DNA of 64,000 nt from Nocardia mikamii NBRC 108933. GTDB taxonomy: Bacteria; Actinomycetota; Actinomycetes; Mycobacteriales; Mycobacteriaceae. Where the stretch lies: the NCBI RefSeq assembly GCF_001613505.1, contig NZ_BDCM01000013.1:496001-560000 (forward strand). Direction: 5' to 3'. Under the pieces are notes generated by a model. The model was not told the DNA's origin, made no database searches, and saw nothing but the letters and a program-made list of their open reading frames with translations. This document shows positions 46,390 to 57,774 of this stretch, piece after piece; position 1 is the first letter of the stretch, and the number at the start of each line of letters is the position of its first letter. The position numbers were made by a program, and so were the translations under genes.

Positions 46390-46917
46390 TCAGCCGACGT
46401 CGCGGCGCAGCCAGGTGACCTCGGCGCCTTCGCCGCCGGTGCGGAAGGGTTCGAGTTCGTCGTCCCAGGCGGTGCCCAGGGCGCGATCGATATCGGCGGA
46501 GATGTCGCCGTGGCGGCCACGAGCCCGGGCCGAGCGCACGATTTCCCGCAGGCGCATCTCGCCGACCATGACGTCGCCGTTGGCGCTCATCGCACCGGTC
46601 CACAATCCGAGGCCGGGAACGAAACTGTAGCGTTCGCCGTCGACGCCTTCGGAGGGATCCTCGGTGACCTCGAAGCGCAGCACCGGCCAATCCCGCAACG
46701 CCTTGGCAATTCGGCCCGCGGTGCCGACAGGACCCACCCAGTCGGTGGTCGCGCGCAGTTGTCCCGCGGCGGCCGGCTGGGCGGTCCAGCGCAGCGACGC
46801 GGGCGATTTCAGAGTGGAGGAAAGCGTCCATTCGATGTGCGGGCACAGCGCGGCCGGTGACGCGTGGATGTACACCACACCACACGTCACATCCGCGAAC
46901 TGATCAGATGCGCGCAC
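46390..46917 (-). CDS. DUF3145 family protein
   Basis: A protein of 175 residues. GTG 46917 is chosen because GGAGG lies seven bases upstream; ATG 46959 lacks such a site. It matches the actinobacterial DUF3145 family: VTCGVVYIHASPAALCPHIE at the start, WTAQPAAAGQLRATTDWVG, then GMLWTGAM-like and RYSFVPGLGLW in the middle, and a Trp-rich end. It is conserved near fatty-acid synthesis genes in actinobacteria. Cytoplasmic; activity unknown. Confidence 0.82.
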   Translation of the reverse strand: MRASDQFADVTCGVVYIHASPAALCPHIEWTLSSTLKSPASLRWTAQPAAAGQLRATTDWVGPVGTAGRIAKALRDWPVLRFEVTEDPSEGVDGERYSFVPGLGLWTGAMSANGDVMVGEMRLREIVRSARARGRHGDISADIDRALGTAWDDELEPFRTGGEGAEVTWLRRDVG

Positions 46918-47013
46918 CTGTACACCTCCAGCCTCGACGTCGGACGTCTTCCCCAACATCCCGTCGAGCGCAGGCGTTGCCCGAGTTTACTGGAGTGCCC
47001 GATGTTACGGCTG

Positions 47014-47847
47014 TTACTTTTCGGCCGTGTCGCGAATCCGCTGGATATCGGCGATGACCGCATCGCTGAGCGTCGGCCACACCGCTCGGGCCCAATCGCC
47101 GAAATTCTCGTCGCTCAACGCCACACACGCCACCTCGATCTCCGGGTCCACCCACAGGAAGGTGCCGGACTGCCCGAAATGCCCGTAGGTTCGCGGCGAG
47201 TTGGCTCCCCCCGTCCAATGCGGAGTCTTGTGGTCGCGGATCTCGAATCCCAGACCCCAATCATTGGGGCGCTGCGATCCGTATCCGGGAAGTACTCCGC
47301 CGACGCCCGGGAATTGCACGGAGGTCGCCGCGGTGAGGGTGTCACCGGATATCAAGATCGGGTTCAGCAATTCTCCGGCGAAACGCAGCAGATCGTTCAC
47401 CGTGGATCGGCCGGCGTGGCCGGCGGATCCGGCCAGTACCGAGGATTTCATTCCGAGTGGCTCGAATACCGCTTGCCGCAGATATTCGGGAAATTCGATT
47501 CCGGTCTCGCGCGTGAGGAACTCGGCGAGCACGTCGAATCCGGCGCTGGAATAGATGCGGCGCTGCCCGGGCTCGGCCATGATCACGGTGGTGTCGAAGG
47601 CCAGTCCGGCCGTATGCGCCAGCAGGTGCCGCACGGTGGAGCCGGGCGGTCCGGCGGGCTGGTCCAGTTCGATCGCACCTTCTTCGACCGCCACCAGAAC
47701 CGCATAGGCGGCAAGGGGTTTCGTGACGGAGGCGAGGGCGAACACGCGATCGAGGTCCCCCTCGGTGCCGACCACGCCATGGGTATCGACGACGCCCGCG
47801 GCGGCGTGCCGGACGGGCCAGTCGCGAATCTGTTCCAGTGCTCGCAC
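47014..47847 (-). CDS. Serine hydrolase, beta-lactamase/esterase family
   Basis: A protein of 277 residues from GTG 47847; longer versions read through Arg-rich noise overlapping the MerR gene. It is a class C beta-lactamase-like fold. The S-x-x-K motif is FALASVTKPLAAY (about residue 48), the Tyr motif is RRIYSSAGFDVLAEF, and a late GHFGQSGTFLWVDP replaces the KTG box. It has no signal peptide, so it is likely a cytoplasmic esterase or D-aminopeptidase relative rather than a resistance enzyme. Confidence 0.8.
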   Translation of the reverse strand: MRALEQIRDWPVRHAAAGVVDTHGVVGTEGDLDRVFALASVTKPLAAYAVLVAVEEGAIELDQPAGPPGSTVRHLLAHTAGLAFDTTVIMAEPGQRRIYSSAGFDVLAEFLTRETGIEFPEYLRQAVFEPLGMKSSVLAGSAGHAGRSTVNDLLRFAGELLNPILISGDTLTAATSVQFPGVGGVLPGYGSQRPNDWGLGFEIRDHKTPHWTGGANSPRTYGHFGQSGTFLWVDPEIEVACVALSDENFGDWARAVWPTLSDAVIADIQRIRDTAEK

Positions 47848-47897
47848 GGCACCGAGCCTACGAGAAGGGCCCGAGCCCACCGCCGCGGGGAGGCCGG

Positions 47898-48269
47898 TTA
47901 CGCCGGGCCGTCGCTGCGATAGGGCGCGGCCACCAGTTGCTCGTCCTGACGGGCCAGCAGCGTGCGGCGCCGGATCAGCTCGGCGATCTGCGCGTCGAGG
48001 TGAGACATGCCTTCCCGCATGATCTTTCGGGTGAGATCGCAGTGCTGCAAGCCCGTGGCGGTCGCACACGGCAGCAGTTCGCGGATGGCGCTGGTCGGCA
48101 GTCCGGCAGCGAGCAACTCGCGAATGCGGTGCACCCGCTGCGGTGCGTCGTCGGTGTAGACGCGGTAGCCGTTGCCGTCGCGGCGGGCGTTCAGCAGTCC
48201 CTGTTCCTCGTAGTAGCGCAGCAGGCGGGTGCTGACGCCGGTAATGTTCGCCAGCTCGCCGATCAGCAT
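47898..48269 (-). CDS. MerR family transcriptional regulator
   Basis: A protein of 123 residues from ATG 48269, with a GGGAGGGT-like site. It has a winged helix MLIGELANITGVSTRLLRYY, then EEQGLLNARRDGNGYRVY, a dimer helix, and a short C-terminal end. It lacks the metal-binding Cys pair of metal sensors; single Cys residues occur in LLPCATATGLQHCDL. It is divergent from the alpha/beta hydrolase at 48324, and the promoter between them has a long-spacer dyad of MerR type. Confidence 0.88.
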   Translation of the reverse strand: MLIGELANITGVSTRLLRYYEEQGLLNARRDGNGYRVYTDDAPQRVHRIRELLAAGLPTSAIRELLPCATATGLQHCDLTRKIMREGMSHLDAQIAELIRRRTLLARQDEQLVAAPYRSDGPA

Positions 48270-48283
48270 CGCACCCTCCCGAG

Positions 48284-48315
48284 CTTGACCTTCACACTCA
48301 TGTCAAGCCCTAACG
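48284..48315 (+). promoter_or_regulatory. MerR-type promoter with a dyad in an over-long spacer
   Basis: CTTGAC (48284-48289) and GTCAAG (48302-48307) are inverted repeats. TTGACC (48285-48290) is a good -35, and CTAACG (48310-48315) a possible -10 with a 19-bp spacer, the usual geometry for activation by DNA distortion. The hydrolase ATG follows at 48324, so its mRNA leader must be very short. Confidence 0.65.
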
Positions 48316-48323
48316 TCGCGGCC

Positions 48324-49097
48324 ATGACGAACATTTCACTATCCACATCCGTCATCGGCAGCGGTCCCGCGGTCGTTCTCGCGCACGGCGCGGGCGGCGG
48401 GATCGAGGCCAACTTCGGTTCTCTGATCCCATTGCTCGCCGAGCGCCACACCGTGATCGGCTCCGACTATCCGGCCGACGACACCGTCCTGACCCTCGAC
48501 GGGTTGGCCGACGCACTGGTCGAGGAGGCCGTGGCGGCGGGCGCCGAGCGGTTCCCGATCATCGGGTTCTCGCTCGGCACCGCGGTGGCGGTGCGGGCCG
48601 CCGTGCGTCATCCCGATCGGGTCACCGGGTTGGTGCTCGCGGCCGGGCTGGCGCGAGCCGACCATCGGGCCCGGCTCGTGCTGGATCTGTGGCTCGATGC
48701 GCTCGCCGCGCGCGATCACGACGCGTTCGCCCGCGTGGTGCTGCTGTCCGGATACAGTGCCGCGTTCACCAATTCGCTGTCGGACGAGATGTTTTCGCAG
48801 TATCTGGAGCAGATCGCTGCCCAGGTTCCGGGTGGGGCGGCGGCGCAGGCGGATCTGGTGACCCGGGTGGACACCCGCGCCGATCTGCCGCGGGTCGCGG
48901 TGCCGACCCGGGTCATCGCCGCCACGGCGGATCTGCTGGTCGATCCCGCCAATTCGCGCGAACTGGCGGCGGCGATTCCGGGCGCGGACTACATCGAGGT
49001 GGCGGCGGGACACGTGCTGATGCACGAGGCGCCGGAGGCGTGGCATCGCGCCGTCCTCGACTACTTCGCCGACAGCTCCCGGATCCACGCGGCCTGA
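48324..49097 (+). CDS. Alpha/beta hydrolase
   Basis: A protein of 257 residues from ATG 48324. It has the oxyanion loop LAHGAGGG near residue 20, the nucleophile elbow IIGFSLGTAVAVRAA near residue 86, a late acid in VIAATADLLVDP, and His in VAAGHVLMHEAPEAW. This is a small-molecule hydrolase pattern; the substrate is unknown. It is the likely target of the divergent MerR regulator. Confidence 0.87.
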   Translation: MTNISLSTSVIGSGPAVVLAHGAGGGIEANFGSLIPLLAERHTVIGSDYPADDTVLTLDGLADALVEEAVAAGAERFPIIGFSLGTAVAVRAAVRHPDRVTGLVLAAGLARADHRARLVLDLWLDALAARDHDAFARVVLLSGYSAAFTNSLSDEMFSQYLEQIAAQVPGGAAAQADLVTRVDTRADLPRVAVPTRVIAATADLLVDPANSRELAAAIPGADYIEVAAGHVLMHEAPEAWHRAVLDYFADSSRIHAA

Positions 49098-49162
49098 TCG
49101 GTTTCCGATCCGGCTGGACACCGTACGACACCGCAGCGTTGACCGTTACCATCGGTTGCACT

Positions 49163-50353
49163 ATGGGCGAGGTTGCTGAGGTACACGGTGAGGTGGCGAG
49201 CGGTTTCGAGCCGGTCGCGGACGCGTTCCGGCGCAACTTCGCCCGGTTCGGCGAGATCGGAGCGGCCGTGGCCGTCTACGACGGGGACCGGCCGGTGGTG
49301 GATCTGTGGGCGGGGTTCCGCGATCGCCGCGGACAGCTGCCGTGGGAGCGCGACACCATGGTTCCGGTGTTCTCCTCGACGAAGGGGATGACGGCATTCG
49401 CCGTGGCGAGTGCCGTCTCCCGCGGGGTGCTCGACTACCAGGCGCCGGTCGCGCAGTACTGGCCGGAATTCGCCGCGCACGGTAAGGAAGCGATCACCGT
49501 GCGGCAGCTGCTCGACCATCGTGCGGGCCTGCCGGTGCTCGATCGGGTGGTGCGGCTGTCGGACATGGCCGACCGGGATCGGCTCGCGGAGATCCTGGCC
49601 GACCAGAAACCGCTGTGGAGTCCCGGCACCCGGCAGGGCTACCACCCGATCACCGCCGGGCTGTATCAGGGCGAACTGCTCCGCCGCGTCGATCCGCGGC
49701 ACCGCACCCTGGGCCGTATCTTCGCCGAGGACTTCGCCGGCCCGCTCGAGCTGGACTTCTTCATCGGACTGCCGGAGGAACAATCCCTCGATCGCGTCGC
49801 CACGCTCGCGTCCACCTCCGGGTTGGACGTGCTGCGGTACGAGCGAGACGTGCCGCTGCGCATCGCGATTCAGATGTTGCTGCGGCGCGGTCTGACCTAT
49901 CGCGCGTTGAGCAGCCCCCGCACCGGCGCGCCCGAACGTGCCACCCGCCGCGAATTCCTCGGCGTCGAGAGCCCGGCCGCGGGCGGCGTGGGCACGGCAC
50001 GGTCCCTGGCGCGGGTCTATGGCGCGGCGGCGGGACGCACCGGTGAATTGCCCATCGCACCGGGCATTCTCGGCCGGCTGGCCAGCGCGGACACCGTCGA
50101 CGATGTGCCCGCCGACGATCTGGTGTTGCTCACCCGCAGCCGCTACCACCTGGGGTTCCGCAAATCCTGTGGCAGCTTCCGTTTCGGCAGCGACAAGCGC
50201 GCCTATGGCACCACCGGTTACGGGGGGTCGTTCGGATTCGCCGATCCGGCAACGGGTTTGGGTTTCGGTTATGTGATGAACCGCCTCGGCACCGCCGTTC
50301 TCGACGATGCGCGGGCCCGTGCCGTCCGGGACGCATTACTCCGCTGCGGCTGA
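49163..50353 (+). CDS. Serine hydrolase, EstB/class C beta-lactamase-like
   Basis: A protein of 396 residues from ATG 49163. It begins GFEPVADAFRRNFARFGEIG, has S-x-x-K in PVFSSTKGMTAFAVA (about 75), a Tyr motif in RQGYHPITAGLYQGELLRR, and the closing YGTTGYGGSFGFADPATGLGF, matching the actinobacterial EstB/LipE/LpqK-like esterases. It has no signal peptide. It is same-strand with the hydrolase at 48324 with a 65-bp gap. Substrate not known. Confidence 0.85.
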   Translation: MGEVAEVHGEVASGFEPVADAFRRNFARFGEIGAAVAVYDGDRPVVDLWAGFRDRRGQLPWERDTMVPVFSSTKGMTAFAVASAVSRGVLDYQAPVAQYWPEFAAHGKEAITVRQLLDHRAGLPVLDRVVRLSDMADRDRLAEILADQKPLWSPGTRQGYHPITAGLYQGELLRRVDPRHRTLGRIFAEDFAGPLELDFFIGLPEEQSLDRVATLASTSGLDVLRYERDVPLRIAIQMLLRRGLTYRALSSPRTGAPERATRREFLGVESPAAGGVGTARSLARVYGAAAGRTGELPIAPGILGRLASADTVDDVPADDLVLLTRSRYHLGFRKSCGSFRFGSDKRAYGTTGYGGSFGFADPATGLGFGYVMNRLGTAVLDDARARAVRDALLRCG

Positions 50354-50490
50354 TCTCGCCACCCGCGCCGACTTACCACCACTGACGATGACCGCTTCCG
50401 TGCTGTTAACTCACTCGTTGCCGGCAGGTGACCAGGTGTGCGAGCGGATCGCACACACTGTCCGAGCCGGACGGCGAGAAGAAAGCGCGG

Positions 50491-51732
50491 ATGCGAATGG
50501 TGATCGGACACAGGCCAACCCACGCCACCACTCGGGACGGCATCCGGGACCCCGGGAGATTCGGCGCCTTCGGCGGGCGTTACGTTCCCGAAGGGCTGAT
50601 GGCGGCGCTCACCGACGTGGAGAACGCCCATCGAGCGGCCTGGGCGGATCCCGAATACCACGGCGAACTCGACCGGTTGCTGCGCGAGCGCGTCGGCCGG
50701 CCGACATTGCTGCATGCGGCGCCGCGGCTCGCGCGGGCGCTGGGAGTGCCCGGGGTGCGCGTATTCCTCAAGCGTGAGGATATGACGCACACCGGCGCCC
50801 ACAAGATCAACAATGCGCTCGGGCAGGCGCTGCTGGCCGTGCGGATGGGCAAGACCCGCATCATCGCCGAAACCGGGGCAGGGCAGCACGGCGTCGCGGT
50901 GGCGACCGTCTGCGCCATGCTCGGCCTGTCGTGTGTGATCTACATGGGCGCCGACGATATGGCCCGTCAGCAGAGCAACGTCGTACGGATGCGCCTGCTC
51001 GGGGCGGATGTGCGCGCCGTTCGTTCCGGTGATCGCCGCCTGAAGGCCGCGGTGACCGAGGCGGTGCGAGATTGGGTGGCGCACACCGAGAGCACCCATT
51101 TCCTGTTCGGCACCGCCACCGGGCCCGCACCGTATCCGCGCATGGTGCGCGACCATCAGAGCCGGATCGGCATCGAATCCCGGGCCCAGCTGCTGGCGGC
51201 GACGGGGCGGCTGCCCGACCACGTCATCGCCTGCGTGGGCGGCGGCAGTAACGCGATCGGCATGTTCCACCCGTTCACCGGCGATGCGCAGGTGCGGCTG
51301 ATCGGCGTGGAAGCCGGGGGCCGCGGATTACACACGGGCGAGCACGCGGCCACGCTCAGCGCGGGGACACCGGGTGAGATGGACGGCGCGTTCAGCTACG
51401 TCCTGCAGGACCACGAGGGGCAGATCGCGCGGACCCACAGCATCGCGGCCGGATTGGATTATCCGGGGGTCGGCCCGGAACTGAGCCACCTCAAGGACAT
51501 CGGGCGCATCGATCACGCTGTCGCGACCGATGCGGTGGCGCTGCGCGGACTGGATACGCTGTGCCGGACCGAAGGCATCATCACCGCGCTCGAATCCGCG
51601 CACGCCGTGGGATATCTGCTGGAGGCGGCCGAACAGGGCGGGATCGCCGAGGACGCGCTGATCCTGCTGTGCCTGTCCGGCCGCGGCGACAAGGATCTGG
51701 CCATCGTCGCCGACCTGCTCGACGCCGGCTGA
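50491..51732 (+). CDS. trpB: Tryptophan synthase beta chain (unlinked copy)
   Basis: A protein of 413 residues from ATG 50491; GTG 50428 is a possible longer start. It has all TrpB hallmarks: FGAFGGRYVPEGLMAAL at the start, the PLP Lys in HTGAHKINNALGQ, ETGAGQHGVAVATVCA, the phosphate-binding GGGSNAIGMF, and LSGRGDKDL near the end. It joins indole and serine to tryptophan. No trpA, trpC or trpE lies nearby, and the next genes are unrelated in strand. Either it is the only TrpB, displaced from its operon, or a second copy that takes free indole. Confidence 0.9.
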   Translation: MRMVIGHRPTHATTRDGIRDPGRFGAFGGRYVPEGLMAALTDVENAHRAAWADPEYHGELDRLLRERVGRPTLLHAAPRLARALGVPGVRVFLKREDMTHTGAHKINNALGQALLAVRMGKTRIIAETGAGQHGVAVATVCAMLGLSCVIYMGADDMARQQSNVVRMRLLGADVRAVRSGDRRLKAAVTEAVRDWVAHTESTHFLFGTATGPAPYPRMVRDHQSRIGIESRAQLLAATGRLPDHVIACVGGGSNAIGMFHPFTGDAQVRLIGVEAGGRGLHTGEHAATLSAGTPGEMDGAFSYVLQDHEGQIARTHSIAAGLDYPGVGPELSHLKDIGRIDHAVATDAVALRGLDTLCRTEGIITALESAHAVGYLLEAAEQGGIAEDALILLCLSGRGDKDLAIVADLLDAG

Positions 51733-51749
51733 CGCCGTGCCGCGTCGGC

Positions 51750-52805
51750 TCATTCGCAGAGCCGGTCGGCCTTGTCGAACAGTTCCAGCGTGATGGCGTG
51801 CAGGAAATCGCCGGTCTGCTTGGACGCCTTGCCGGCGAAGGCCCGGGCGTGCGTGCCCTCGAGCACGATGCCGAGTTTGAAGCAGGCGAGCACCGTGTAC
51901 CAGGTGGCGTGGCCGAGGTCGCGGTCGGAGAAGGTCGCGTAGTGGGCGATCATCTCCTCGGCGGTGGGCAGGCCGCCCGCGGCGCCGAGCTTGCCGACCA
52001 GGGCGGCGCCGGTGGTTCCGGGTTCGGGCCGGGTGGCGATCTGCCAGCCCAGATCCAGCAGCGGATCGCCGATCGTCGACATCTCCCAGTCGACCATGGC
52101 GGCGACCTCGGGCCCGTCGTAGGAGAACATCATGTTGGCGAGGTGGCAGTCGCCGTGCAGGATGCCCGGCCGCCACCGCGCGGGCCGGTTGCGGTCGAGC
52201 CAGTCCCCGACTCGGTCCACGCCCGGAATCTGCGGGCCGGGGTAGCCGTCGTTGCTGTTGTAGGACTCGAGTTCGCCGAGCCAGCGTGGTACCTGACGTT
52301 CCAGAAAACCGTCCGGCTTGCCGTAATCGGACAGGCCCAGCGCCTCGTAGTCGAGCGATCCGAGCCGGGCGATGGCCTCCACCGCCGACAGTCCCATCTG
52401 CCGCCGCACCTCGGGATCGCCGGCGTGCAGGGCGGGCAGTTCGTTCTGCGGGTTGAAGCCGGTGATCGGCTCCATCAGGTAGAAGACCGCGCCGATCACC
52501 GATTCGTCGGCGCCCGCGGCGATCACCCGCGGGGCGCGCACGCCGGTGCCCGCGAGCGCGCCGAGCAGGCGGGATTCGCGGCGGATGACGTCGTTGCTCT
52601 TGGGACGCAGGTGTTTCGGTCCGCGGCGCAGCACGAAATCGCGGCCACCCCGGCGGAACCGCAGCATGATGTTCTGGGTGCCGCCGCCGAGTGAGGTCAC
52701 ATCCTCGAAGTCACCGCCGGGCAGGCCCTGTTCATCCATCCATTCGCCGACGGCCGCGAAGTCGACGACCTCGCGCTCGACCTCGGCCGGTTGCACCACA
52801 GACAT
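51750..52805 (-). CDS. Phosphotransferase family protein (APH/ACAD10-like kinase)
   Basis: A protein of 351 residues; ATG 52805 is preferred, ATG 52814 possible. It is an aminoglycoside-phosphotransferase/choline-kinase fold. FVLRRGPKHLRP carries the ATP Lys, ILHGDCHLANMMFSYDG is the catalytic loop with Asp and Asn, and VDWEMSTIGDPLLDLGW is the metal-binding Asp. In mycolata, proteins of this type are usually linked to acyl-CoA dehydrogenases (FadE36-like) and may phosphorylate hydroxyacyl substrates. None is adjacent here. Confidence 0.85.
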   Translation of the reverse strand: MSVVQPAEVEREVVDFAAVGEWMDEQGLPGGDFEDVTSLGGGTQNIMLRFRRGGRDFVLRRGPKHLRPKSNDVIRRESRLLGALAGTGVRAPRVIAAGADESVIGAVFYLMEPITGFNPQNELPALHAGDPEVRRQMGLSAVEAIARLGSLDYEALGLSDYGKPDGFLERQVPRWLGELESYNSNDGYPGPQIPGVDRVGDWLDRNRPARWRPGILHGDCHLANMMFSYDGPEVAAMVDWEMSTIGDPLLDLGWQIATRPEPGTTGAALVGKLGAAGGLPTAEEMIAHYATFSDRDLGHATWYTVLACFKLGIVLEGTHARAFAGKASKQTGDFLHAITLELFDKADRLCE

Positions 52806-52891
52806 GTCCCACATTGTGCACCACCACGACCGGTCAACTGAAGGCATATGCCCTCACTGCATGGTCCGAGATGCCCGATACGGTGATGCAC

Positions 52892-55174
<2,283 letters not shown>

Positions 55175-55195
<21 letters not shown>

Positions 55196-55648
55196 CTTCG
55201 GCTCCGGTTGCGGTGGTTCGGCCTCGCGGCCGGTGAGGCGGCCCAGCATCGAGATGCCCGGAAGTTTGGACAGCCGGCTGAGCACGTCTTCGCCCAGCGC
55301 GATCACGGCCTCGAGCCGCGGCAGCAGCCGGTCGTAGGCCGCGAAGGCCGGATCGGCCAGGGCCAGGGTCCGGTCGAGGCGGTCGATGGTGGAATTGAGC
55401 CGGTCGATGGCGGTCGCCAGATTCTCGATCAGATCCGGAAGTTGCGCGGCCAGCTGTACCGACGCGGGCGGGAGCCGCACCGCGGTGCCGAAGGCGGTAC
55501 CGGCGGTGACCTGCGCGGCGTCGATGGCCTGGCCCGCGGCGGTCTGTGCGGCCTGCGCGGCGGCCTGGGCGGCGGCGAGGATTTCCGTCGCACCCGGCAC
55601 CCGCGCGCCGCCGGGCTTGCGCCCGGAGTCACCCTTCGGGTTCGTCAT
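55175..55648 (-). CDS. Hypothetical coiled-coil protein with Lys/Arg-rich tail
   Basis: A protein of 157 residues from ATG 55648. It has an N-terminal Ala/Gln-rich helix (TEILAAAQAAAQAAQTAAGQ), then LPDLIENLATAIDRLNSTIDR continuing as heptads, then RLEAVIALGEDVLSRLSKLPG. It ends in EPKSRRRGK, a basic tail. No membrane segment or signal. It resembles small actinobacterial proteins associated with polyhydroxyalkanoate granules or the envelope, but I cannot confirm that. Confidence 0.65.
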
Positions 55649-55737
55649 GGTTCCACTGTGCCGCACCCGGACGGTCACGAAAAGCTCCGCGCCGACCCCG
55701 CGGTTCGTGTCGGGACGGCCTGGCATAGTTCGTGGCG

Positions 55738-57375
55738 ATGACAACCACGCGCCCCACCGTCGACGGCGACGCCACGCCGGTACCGACTTCGCTTCTGTCG
55801 GTACTGGTTTCATGGCGTTCGACGGCGCCGCTGGATGCGCATGCGGTCTTGCTGACCGCCGGCGGGCGCGTCCGCTCCGCCCGCGACGTGGTGTATTTCA
55901 ACGCGCCGCGCCATCCCTCCCAGGCGGTGACCGTCGATCAGGATCCGCAGCCCGGCACCGCGCGGCTGTCGATCTCACTACCCCGCACCGAGGCGGAGAT
56001 CGTCCGCATCCTGATCACCGGGTCCGGTCCCGACGAGCCCCTGGCGGTGCTCCCGGGGCTCTCGGTGTCGATCGAGGACGCCGAGGGCCTGGTGGCGCGC
56101 GCCGACGTCGCCGCGGCACCGGATGCGCGGGCCGCGGTGTTCGGAGAGTTCCGCCGGGCCGAGAACCGCTGGTGGTTCGTGCGGGGCGGGCCGCAACACG
56201 CCGACGCGGCGGAATTGTTCACGACCTTCGGCGCACCCGTCGCGGATTCGGCGCAGCACCGATCGCAGCGACTATCGTTGCAGCGCACCAGGTTCGCCCC
56301 GCCGATGGCCGCGCCGCCGGACGAACGCCCCGATTGGCATCCCGATCCCGCGGACGCGGCATCACTGCGCTGGTGGGACGGCTCCCGATGGACCGGGCAG
56401 ACGGTGGCACGTCCGCCCGCCGACCCGCGCGGCTGTCCTCGCTGCGGCCGACGGCGGGGCTGGCGACTGCTCGGCGCCGCGCCCTGCCGCGCGTGCGCGG
56501 CGGAGGTCGAGGACTTTCTGTCCGATTGGCGCATCCGAGCGCTTCGCGTCCTGACCACCACCGGTCCGAGCGGACCCGACTGGGACGAGCTGTGGACGCG
56601 GATCCGCCATCAGCGCATCGACCCCGACACCGCCCGCGCGGCCCTGCGTGGACCCGCCGTCTCGCATCTCGAGCGCACGGCGGCCTTCGCCCTGGCCGAC
56701 GGCACGATCACCGGCGCCGAACTGGAACGATTCGACGCGACGGTCGCCGCGCTCCGGGTGCGCGACGGGGCCGTGGACGAGTTGCGGCGCAGTCTGCGCC
56801 GGCTGCGCATCCTGTCCCGGCTGCGGGCGGGCGAGCTTCCGGTGATCGCGGTGCCCGATCTGCATCTGGACCCGCAGGAACGCGTCCACCTCGACACCGC
56901 CGCCACCCGCCTCCGACGGACGGGGCGCGGCACCCACGCGTCCCCCGGGCGGTTGATCTGCTCGAACCGGAAGCTGCGCTTCATCGGGCCGGACGCCGGT
57001 ATCGAAATCCCCTGGACCCGAGCGGTTTCCGTATCGGCCACCGAGACCGGCGTGACGGTGGCGGCCACCTCGGCGCGCGGCGGCGCCGAATTCGATGTCG
57101 ACGAGCCGGAATTGGTGGCCGCGATCGTGGAAGGCGCACTACGCGTGGCGAAACGGCTCACCGTCGCACCGGGCAGACGCGACAGCCGGTCCATCGCACC
57201 CGATATCAAGGCCGAGGTGTGGCATCGCGACGGCGGCCGGTGTGTGGAATGCGGCGCCACCCACTACCTCGAATTCGACCACATCATTCCGCTGAGCCGC
57301 GGCGGGGCGACCAGTGCGGCGAATCTGCAGATCCTGTGCCGCGGCTGCAACCGCGACAAGGGCGACCACATTTGA
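55738..57375 (+). CDS. TerD-like/DUF2510/zinc-ribbon/PH-like/HNH nuclease fusion protein
   Basis: A protein of 545 residues from ATG 55738. In order: a TerD-like beta-sandwich (about 15-170; VRSARDVVYFNAPRHPSQAV, then RTEAEIVRILITGSG); a DUF2510 motif WHPDPADAASLRWWDGSRWT (about 200-219); a zinc ribbon CPRCGRR with CRAC (about 233-252); and a helical segment that may be TerB-like (290-375). A PH-like barrel follows (about 400-475; GRLICSNRKLRFIG). Last is an HNH domain (about 488-545) with CVECGATHYLEFDHIIPLSR and CRGCNRDKGDH. The HNH His-Asn-His and both CxxC pairs are intact. Ter domains sense membrane or metal stress and phage attack; a DNA-cutting stress or defence effector is an inference. 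Confidence 0.75.
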   Translation: MTTTRPTVDGDATPVPTSLLSVLVSWRSTAPLDAHAVLLTAGGRVRSARDVVYFNAPRHPSQAVTVDQDPQPGTARLSISLPRTEAEIVRILITGSGPDEPLAVLPGLSVSIEDAEGLVARADVAAAPDARAAVFGEFRRAENRWWFVRGGPQHADAAELFTTFGAPVADSAQHRSQRLSLQRTRFAPPMAAPPDERPDWHPDPADAASLRWWDGSRWTGQTVARPPADPRGCPRCGRRRGWRLLGAAPCRACAAEVEDFLSDWRIRALRVLTTTGPSGPDWDELWTRIRHQRIDPDTARAALRGPAVSHLERTAAFALADGTITGAELERFDATVAALRVRDGAVDELRRSLRRLRILSRLRAGELPVIAVPDLHLDPQERVHLDTAATRLRRTGRGTHASPGRLICSNRKLRFIGPDAGIEIPWTRAVSVSATETGVTVAATSARGGAEFDVDEPELVAAIVEGALRVAKRLTVAPGRRDSRSIAPDIKAEVWHRDGGRCVECGATHYLEFDHIIPLSRGGATSAANLQILCRGCNRDKGDHI

Positions 57376-57382
57376 ACCGGTG

Positions 57383-57754
57383 TCAGCCCGCGTCCCCGGC
57401 GATCTCGAATCCGGCCTCGGTCGGCGCATCGGTCGCGGCGGCACTGCGCGATTCGGGGACCAGCACCAGGTCCGCGTGGTAGGTCGAGGCGACGAACACC
57501 GGAATTCCGTGCTGCGCCAACGGTTCCAGGATCGCGGTCAGCGCGCCGGAGGTGTCCAGCTCGCGCGGCGTGGCGGCGTACAGCCCGAGCCAGCACGACT
57601 CCCGCTCCCACGGCGGAGCCTCGCGGACGACCGTCAGTCCCTCCGGCGCTCGCACCAGCGCCACCCATTCGTCGTCCTCGGGGAAGGTCGCGGCCGGAAT
57701 GTGGTCGACGCTGAAGCGGGACGGCACGATGTGCAAGCGCTGGGATTTCGCCAT
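57383..57754 (-). CDS. ACT-domain protein (CASTOR/ACT_7-like)
   Basis: A protein of 123 residues from ATG 57754. It opens with RLHIVPSRFSVDHIPA, has WVALVRAPEGLTVVREAPPW and the turn GALTAILEPLAQHGIPVFVASTYHADLVLV, typical of two linked ACT units that bind an amino acid. It is single-domain with no enzyme part, so it is a sensor or modulator. It converges with the TerD-HNH gene with a 7-bp gap. The ligand is unknown. Confidence 0.8.
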   Translation of the reverse strand: MAKSQRLHIVPSRFSVDHIPAATFPEDDEWVALVRAPEGLTVVREAPPWERESCWLGLYAATPRELDTSGALTAILEPLAQHGIPVFVASTYHADLVLVPESRSAAATDAPTEAGFEIAGDAG

Positions 57755-57774
57755 CGGCTCATCGTAGGCGGGAC

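Noticed and set aside
50354..50490. Possible tryptophan leader peptide before trpB
   Set aside because: No short frame with tandem Trp codons and no terminator/antiterminator pair was seen.
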